Assembly (NCBI GenBank): GCA_030247555.1
Contig: JAOTSD010000025.1
Span: forward strand, 1-51,934
Source: Siculibacillus sp.
Lineage (GTDB): Bacteria > Pseudomonadota > Alphaproteobacteria > Rhizobiales > Ancalomicrobiaceae
Length of the DNA stretch: 51,934 nucleotides
Direction: 5' to 3'
The notes beneath the pieces are model-generated. The model made no database searches. It was not told where the DNA came from and worked only from the letters and a program-made list of their open reading frames with translations. Below, in pieces: positions 45,938 through 51,934 of the stretch (position 1 is the stretch's first letter; every line of letters begins with the position of its first letter). The position numbers and the translations under genes are program-made.

Positions 45938-46243
45938 ATGATCCCCGGTGAAGTGATCTGCCCCGAGGGCGAGCTCGAGCTCAACGCCGGCCTCGAGGTG
46001 ACGGAGATCGAGGTGTCGAACACCGGCGACCGGCCGATCCAAGTCGGCTCGCACTACCATTTCGCCGAGACCAATCCCGGCCTCGCCTTCGACCGGGTCG
46101 CGGCGCGCGGCCAGCGGCTCGACATTCCGGCCGGCACCGCGGTGCGCTTCGAGCCGGGGCAGAGCCGCACGGTGCGGCTGGTGCCGTTCCGCGGCAGGCG
46201 CGAGGTCTGGGGCTTCCGTGGCGACGTGAGCGGCAAGCTGTGA
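45938..46243 (+). CDS. ureB: urease beta subunit
   Basis: Beta subunit of urease, 101 residues, normal length. It begins [18 protein letters not shown], with the conserved [22 protein letters not shown] and [16 protein letters not shown], ending [15 protein letters not shown]. It starts 16 bases after the DUF1272 gene. In most operons ureC follows directly; here a toxin-antitoxin pair intervenes. Confidence 0.98.
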   Translation: MIPGEVICPEGELELNAGLEVTEIEVSNTGDRPIQVGSHYHFAETNPGLAFDRVAARGQRLDIPAGTAVRFEPGQSRTVRLVPFRGRREVWGFRGDVSGKL

Positions 46244-46245
46244 TC

Positions 46246-46290
46246 TCCTTACTCTTCGTGGTAGTGTAAGGAATATTCGCGAAAGTAAGG
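46246..46290. promoter_or_regulatory. inverted repeat upstream of vapBC, candidate autoregulatory operator
   Basis: TCCTTAC (46246-46252) and GTAAGGA (46266-46272) form a perfect 7-base inverted repeat. A third half-site GTAAGG lies at 46285-46290 and doubles as the antitoxin ribosome-binding site, and the palindrome TTCGCGAA lies between (46276-46283). This is the expected position for VapB/VapBC binding. Binding is inferred. Confidence 0.5.
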
Positions 46291-46297
46291 CGCGGCC

Positions 46298-46570
46298 ATG
46301 AACCACTTCACGCTGACGGTGACCTCCAAGGGGCAAGTGACCCTGCCGGCCGAGTTTCGCCAGAAGCTCGGGATCGAGGCGGGTACCAAGCTGACGCTGG
46401 CGGTCGATGACAATGGCGAGGCGCGGCTGCGCAAGAGCAAGTCGCTTCGCGAATTGGCCGGGTCGATGGCCCATGTCGGACGCGACCTGGGGCGGGCGCT
46501 GACGCGCGCCGACATCGACGAGGCGATCACCACGGCGATCGTCGAGAAGGAGGCACGGTCGGACGGATGA
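46298..46570 (+). CDS. VapB-type antitoxin (AbrB/MazE/SpoVT fold)
   Basis: 90 residues. The N-terminal 45 are a swapped-hairpin AbrB DNA-binding domain: LTVTSKGQVTLPAEFRQKLGIEAGTKLTLAV. The C-terminal helices (LRELAGSMAHVGRDLGRALTRADIDEAIT) should bind and neutralise the toxin. The stop overlaps the next gene's start (ATGA), the usual arrangement for an antitoxin-toxin pair. It should also repress its own promoter through the repeat at 46246-46290. It lies inside the urease operon between ureB and ureC. Confidence 0.88.
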   Translation: MNHFTLTVTSKGQVTLPAEFRQKLGIEAGTKLTLAVDDNGEARLRKSKSLRELAGSMAHVGRDLGRALTRADIDEAITTAIVEKEARSDG

Positions 46571-46962
46571 TCGGCATCGACACCAATGTCCTCCTGCGCC
46601 TGCTGATCCGCGACGACGAGGCGCAGTTCGGGCGCCTCGTGGCCGAGATCGACGCGGGCGCCTGGAACGACGGTGTGCTGGTCAATCCGGTCGTGGTGGT
46701 CGAGGCGGTGTGGGTTCTGATCAAGAAGCTCGATCGGCCGAAGTCCGAAGTGCTCGCCTTTCTCGACGACCTCCTCGCCACGGACGGTCTCGTGATCCAA
46801 CACGAGGCGGCGGTGGCGCGGGCGATCGCGATCTGGCGGACGGCGAAATGTGATTTCGCGGACTGCCTGATCGCCGCGATGAACTCGGAAGCCGGCGCGG
46901 CGACGACGCTGACCTTCGATCGAGACGCCCTGAAACTCCCGGAGTTTTCCGCGGTTCCCTGA
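46567..46962 (+). CDS. VapC-type PIN-domain ribonuclease toxin
   Basis: 131 residues, full PIN domain. The four acidic residues of the magnesium site are present: D5 (IGIDTN), E46 (VVVEAVWVL), D99 (DFADCLIA) and D118 (TFDRD). VapC toxins cleave tRNA or rRNA when the antitoxin is degraded. It is translationally coupled to the antitoxin by ATGA overlap and ends 26 bases before ureC, so ureC may also be transcribed from the vapBC promoter. Confidence 0.9.
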   Translation: MIGIDTNVLLRLLIRDDEAQFGRLVAEIDAGAWNDGVLVNPVVVVEAVWVLIKKLDRPKSEVLAFLDDLLATDGLVIQHEAAVARAIAIWRTAKCDFADCLIAAMNSEAGAATTLTFDRDALKLPEFSAVP

Positions 46963-46988
46963 TTCTCGAAGCTGCCAGAGGCCCGTCC

Positions 46989-48701
<1,713 letters not shown>

Positions 48702-48769
48702 GAGAGTCGAACCGCGGAGGGCCGCGTGATCGGGGTGTCTCCGCGTGTCGGCAGCGGTGCCACGGAGAT

Positions 48770-48794
48770 CCCTCCCTTCGCGAGGGGAGAGGGA
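48770..48794. repeat. palindromic element between ureC and ureE (copy A)
   Basis: CCCTCCC TTCGCGA GGGGAGAGGGA can form an imperfect hairpin. It shares the TTC-CGAGGGG-GAGGG-GACG pattern with a second element at 49749-49775, also between urease genes. It lies in a 252-base gap with no other gene. It may be a copy of a REP-type repeat. Confidence 0.4.
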
Positions 48795-48953
48795 CGAGCT
48801 CGGGGCGCTCGTCACCGCGACGACGGAGGCGTTGCCGATCGAGTGGCCGCTCCGAGCCGGCCGGCCTTGCCACCGCCGGCATTCGGGACGAATGTCCCTC
48901 TCTCCTTTTCCGACCGCGGCCGCCGCGGTCGCCGCTTCTTCGAGGTTTTCCGC

Positions 48954-49694
48954 ATGATCCGCGCCATCACCGTCCTTCCCGCCGGTACGTTCCGGCCCGA
49001 TCTCGCCCGCGACACCGTCCTGCTCGACTTCGACGAGCGGCGGCGGCGGCGCGGCGTGGTGATGGGGGAGAAGGGCATCGAGTTCCTGGTCGATCTCGCC
49101 GAGACGCCGGCACTCGCCCACGGCGACGCCTTCGAGCTCGAGGACGGGCGGCTCGTCCTGATCGCGGCGCGGGCCGAGAAGCTGGTCGAATTCCGCCTCG
49201 CGGACCCCACCGCCTTCACCCGGCTCGCCTGGCACCTCGGCAATCGGCACACCCCGACGCAGATCCTGCCGGGGCGCCTGCGCATCCGCGACGACCACGT
49301 GCTGGTCGAAATGGTAAAGAAGATGGGCGGCGCCGAGATCGTCTTCGTCGAGGCGGCCTTCGATCCGGAAGGCGGTGCCTACGGCCACGGCGCCACGATG
49401 GGGCACGATCACGGGCATTCGCATGGGCACGAGTCGGCCGACCCGGCGGTGGTGGCGGCACTGGCGCGGCGGGCGAAGCGGCGGGCGGAGCGCGCCCCGC
49501 ACGTCCACGGCCCGGACTGCGGGCCGGACTGCGGGCACGACCATTCGCACGATCATGGTCACGACCATTCCCATGGGCACGATCACGGCCATTCCCATGA
49601 CCACGGCCATTCACATGCGCACGGGCACGATCACGGCCACGATCATGATCACGATCACGATCACGGCGACGATCACGGCCATCGGCATCGCTGA
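48954..49694 (+). CDS. ureE: urease accessory protein UreE (nickel metallochaperone)
   Basis: Dimeric nickel-binding protein, 246 residues, that hands nickel to UreG/UreD/UreF. The N-terminal domain ([28 protein letters not shown]) and the C-terminal ferredoxin-like domain ([21 protein letters not shown], then [12 protein letters not shown]) are standard. The C-terminus, from about residue 183 to the end, is a very long His/Asp/Gly tail with a CGPDCGPDC-like Cys cluster; a shorter HDHGHSHGH run lies before it. This is one of the longest such tails I would expect and implies strong metal storage. The ATG at 48954 matches the family start. Confidence 0.95.
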   Translation: MIRAITVLPAGTFRPDLARDTVLLDFDERRRRRGVVMGEKGIEFLVDLAETPALAHGDAFELEDGRLVLIAARAEKLVEFRLADPTAFTRLAWHLGNRHTPTQILPGRLRIRDDHVLVEMVKKMGGAEIVFVEAAFDPEGGAYGHGATMGHDHGHSHGHESADPAVVAALARRAKRRAERAPHVHGPDCGPDCGHDHSHDHGHDHSHGHDHGHSHDHGHSHAHGHDHGHDHDHDHDHGDDHGHRHR

Positions 49695-49748
49695 GAGGTG
49701 AGGGTGCGTTCGTTCCCCGACACGGTGTGCGAGGTCGCGACCTCCAGT

Positions 49749-49775
49749 TCCCCCTTCATCGAGGGGGGAGGGGAC
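49749..49775. repeat. palindromic element between ureE and ureF (copy B)
   Basis: TTCCCCCTTCATCGAGGGGGGA is followed by GGGGACG, matching the element at 48770-48794 in its CTTC-CGAGGGG-GAGGGG-GACG pattern. It lies in the 164-base ureE-ureF gap and could form a hairpin in the operon mRNA. Confidence 0.4.
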
Positions 49776-49858
49776 GCGGGCGTCGCCGGATCGTCCGGGA
49801 GCGTTTCGGGCGGCAGCGTGCCGACACCTTCCTCCGGCGGCCCCGTTCGGGGGCGCTC

Positions 49859-50575
49859 ATGACCGATACCACCGCCGACCTCCTCACGCTGCAGGTCTGG
49901 CTCTCTCCGGCCTTCCCGGTCGGCGGCTTCAGCTACAGTCACGGACTCGAATGGGCGATCGAGGCCGGCGACGTGACCTCGGCGGCGAGCCTCGAGGGTT
50001 GGCTCGGCGACGTGCTCCTCCACGGGGCGGGACGGAGCGATGCGATTCTCCTCGCCCATGCCCAGGCGGCGACGGCGGCAGACGACCTCGATCGCCTCGC
50101 CGGGGTGATCGAGCTGGCGGCCGCCTCGCAGCCGACCAAGGAACGGCGGCTGGAAGCGACGGCGCAGGGCGCGGCCTTCGTGCGGGCGGTCGCCGACACT
50201 TGGGACGACGGCGGTTTCGCCGATCTCCTCGGCCGGATCGCACCGCGCTTTCCTCGGCCGACCTTCGAGGCGGTGCCGTGGACCCACGCGGTGGCGGTCG
50301 GGGTGGCGGCCGGCGTCGCCGGCATCGCGCTCGAGGCGACCATCCCCGCCTATTCCCAGGCCTTCGCCGCCAACGTCATCTCGGCCGGAGTGCGGGCGAT
50401 CCCGCTCGGCCAATCGGACGGGCTTCGGGTGCTGCGTCGGCTCGCTCCCGTCGTTCGGCGTATCGCGGTCGAGGCGATGACGGCCGATCTCGACGACGTC
50501 GGCGGCGCGGCGATCCGTGCCGACATCGCGTCGATGCGCCACGAAACCCAGTACACGAGGCTGTTCCGCTCATGA
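49859..50575 (+). CDS. ureF: urease accessory protein UreF
   Basis: UreF, 239 residues, all-helical partner of UreD and UreG that helps gate nickel delivery. The N-terminal [27 protein letters not shown] is the family signature, followed by [20 protein letters not shown]. The C-terminus [12 protein letters not shown] is the conserved end. The ATG at 49859 gives the normal length; the frame is open further upstream. Its stop overlaps the ureG start (ATGA). Confidence 0.95.
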   Translation: MTDTTADLLTLQVWLSPAFPVGGFSYSHGLEWAIEAGDVTSAASLEGWLGDVLLHGAGRSDAILLAHAQAATAADDLDRLAGVIELAAASQPTKERRLEATAQGAAFVRAVADTWDDGGFADLLGRIAPRFPRPTFEAVPWTHAVAVGVAAGVAGIALEATIPAYSQAFAANVISAGVRAIPLGQSDGLRVLRRLAPVVRRIAVEAMTADLDDVGGAAIRADIASMRHETQYTRLFRS

Positions 50576-51207
50576 CCGCGTCCCCGACATCGAAGTCTCT
50601 CAACGGTCCCCTGCGCGTCGGCGTCGGCGGGCCTGTCGGCTCGGGCAAGACGGCACTCATGGACGCGCTGTGCAAGCGGCTGCGCGGGGCCTACGATCTC
50701 GCCGCCATCACCAACGACATCTACACCCGCTGGGACGCCGACTACCTCGTACGCTCCGGGGCGCTCGACGCCGATCGCATCATGGGGGTGGAGACCGGCG
50801 GCTGTCCGCACACGGCGATCCGCGAGGACGCCTCGATCAATCTCGCGGCGGTCGCCGAGATGCGCGGGCGGTTTCCCGATCTCGACCTGATCCTGATCGA
50901 ATCGGGCGGCGACAATCTCGCCGCCACCTTCTCGCCCGAGCTCGCCGACCTGACGATCTACGTCATCGACGTGGCGGCGGGGGAGAAGATCCCCTCCAAG
51001 GGCGGACCGGGGATCACCCGCTCCGACCTCCTGGTGATCAACAAGATCGACCTCGCCCCGATGGTCGGCGCCTCGCTCGAGGTGATGGACCGCGACGCGA
51101 AGCGGATGCGCGGGGCGCGGCCCTTCGTCTTCGCCAACATGAAGACCGGCGAGGGGTTGGCCGAGATCGCCGGCTTCATCGAGCGGCGCGGCGGGCTCGC
51201 CGGCTGA
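50572..51207 (+). CDS. ureG: urease accessory GTPase UreG
   Basis: SIMIBI-class GTPase of 211 residues that powers nickel insertion into urease. The P-loop is [17 protein letters not shown]; the CPH metal-binding motif lies in [17 protein letters not shown] gives guanine specificity; and [19 protein letters not shown] is typical. It overlaps the ureF stop by four bases, so the pair is translationally coupled. It is the last gene of the urease operon. Confidence 0.98.
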   Translation: MTASPTSKSLNGPLRVGVGGPVGSGKTALMDALCKRLRGAYDLAAITNDIYTRWDADYLVRSGALDADRIMGVETGGCPHTAIREDASINLAAVAEMRGRFPDLDLILIESGGDNLAATFSPELADLTIYVIDVAAGEKIPSKGGPGITRSDLLVINKIDLAPMVGASLEVMDRDAKRMRGARPFVFANMKTGEGLAEIAGFIERRGGLAG

Positions 51208-51238
51208 GGCGGAGCGACCGGACGGGCGGCCGGCCGGC

Positions 51239-51934
51239 TCAGGCGCGGCGGCGGCGCAACGGCTCGACGGGGACGGCGCGGAATGCGTCGGCGATGCGCT
51301 CGAGCGGTGCGTGGAGGGCGCGGTCGCGCGGTTCGGCGAGGAAGACGATCTCGCTCGTCGGCAGCGGCGGCAGGCCGTGCTCGGGACCGAGGACGACGGC
51401 GGCGTGCGGCACCGCGGACCGTCCGATGCAGCCGATGCCGAGCCCGGCTTCGATCGCCGCCTGGACGGCGACGAGGCCGCGGCTGACGAAGGCCATGGTC
51501 CAAGGCAGTCGCGCCGACTCCAGCGCCTCGACGGCGGCCTCGTGGACCCGGCAGGGACGGGCGAGCGCGGCGAGCGGCACCGGATCGCCGGGGCGGCGGA
51601 CGAGGTCGGGCGAAGCGGCCCAGACGAGATCGTCGGCGAAGAGCACGCGGCCGCGGCGCGAGGCTGGCGCGGCCGGCAGGACGCGGCGGGCGACGACGGC
51701 GTCGAGGCGGCCGGCATCCCACTCGGCGAGGAGTTCCTCGGAGAGGCCGAGCGTCACCGAGACGGCGAGGCCGGGCATCAGATCGCGGAGCGTGGCGAGG
51801 ACGGCCGGCAGACGGCCGCCCATGGCGTGCTCGCTGACGCCGAGGGCGAGGCGGCGGGCGGGTCCGGAGGCCGAGACGCGGGCGATCACGTCGTCGTGGA
51901 CGGCGAGGATGCGGCGCGCTTCGGGAAGGAAGCC
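51239..51934 (-). CDS. LysR-family transcriptional regulator (N-terminal part outside window)
   Basis: About 231 C-terminal residues are visible; the DNA-binding helix-turn-helix lies beyond the right edge. The linker helix (EARRILAVHDDVIARVSA) leads into a periplasmic-binding-protein-like effector domain: LRLGVSE-type start (LALGVSEHAMGG), then VSVTLGLSEELLAEWDAGRLDAVVAR, and GIGCIGRSAV. This is the LysR substrate-binding fold. The target and effector are unknown. It is convergent with ureG, with only 31 bases between them, so it is not part of the urease operon. Confidence 0.88.
   Translation of the reverse strand, partial: GFLPEARRILAVHDDVIARVSASGPARRLALGVSEHAMGGRLPAVLATLRDLMPGLAVSVTLGLSEELLAEWDAGRLDAVVARRVLPAAPASRRGRVLFADDLVWAASPDLVRRPGDPVPLAALARPCRVHEAAVEALESARLPWTMAFVSRGLVAVQAAIEAGLGIGCIGRSAVPHAAVVLGPEHGLPPLPTSEIVFLAEPRDRALHAPLERIADAFRAVPVEPLRRRRA

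Noticed and set aside
49500-49690. Short repeated units that look at first like a CRISPR or minisatellite array
   Set aside because: The repeats are in frame and encode the His-rich UreE tail; there are no regular spacers.

Overview
This is a very GC-rich chromosomal window from an alphaproteobacterium, most likely of the order Hyphomicrobiales. The evidence is the gene content: a detached atpHAGDC operon without the F0 genes, priA divergent from xerC, an mdh-sucC-sucD-sucA-sucB TCA block, zapE near mdh, and a urease operon with separate ureA and ureB and a DUF1272 gene between them. The species cannot be named from the sequence. No rRNA, tRNA, CRISPR array, prophage or insertion sequence is visible.

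Layout. 1-2,700: rsfS, rlmH and the N-terminal part of an EnvC-type protein on the minus strand, with rppH divergent. 2,800-8,500: a small membrane protein, then the F1 ATP synthase operon atpH-A-G-D-C on the minus strand. 8,500-13,300: priA (minus), then xerC and a GumK-like glycosyltransferase (plus, overlapping). 13,400-24,800: central carbon metabolism on the minus strand in transcription order zapE, mdh, sucC, sucD, sucA, sucB, a LysE-family exporter, lpdA. 25,000-29,200: a small phasin-like protein, a PLP dehydratase, a beta carbonic anhydrase, a membrane-anchored DsrE-like protein and leuB. 29,300-36,100: a three-gene amidoligase/transglutaminase cluster (TGase-DUF2126, ATP-grasp fused to alpha-E, second TGase). 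36,200-43,500: a DUF2189 membrane protein, then a minus-strand run of dacA-type carboxypeptidase, CobW GTPase, a decayed acyl-CoA-synthetase-like protein, phosphomannomutase and an L,D-transpeptidase. 43,700-51,200: urease operon ureD-A-(orphan)-DUF1272-B-(vapBC)-C-E-F-G. The right edge holds a partial LysR regulator.

How the genes work together. The TCA block encodes 2-oxoglutarate dehydrogenase (E1, E2, and E3 from lpdA), succinyl-CoA synthetase and malate dehydrogenase, with NADH feeding the respiration that drives the ATP synthase encoded nearby. Urease, its nickel chaperones and a CobW metallochaperone with a similar His/Cys metal-binding stretch suggest coordinated metal handling. A sequence matching the sigma-54 -24/-12 consensus lies just upstream of ureD, which would put urease under nitrogen control.

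The most unusual parts are the two foreign-looking insertions inside the urease operon (a strikingly AT-rich orphan gene after ureA, and a VapBC toxin-antitoxin pair between ureB and ureC), the sigma-54-like promoter, a PhaR-like CTGCN3GCAG palindrome upstream of a phasin-like gene, an acyl-CoA synthetase homologue without its ATP-binding signature, and the amidoligase/transglutaminase cluster, whose product is unknown.
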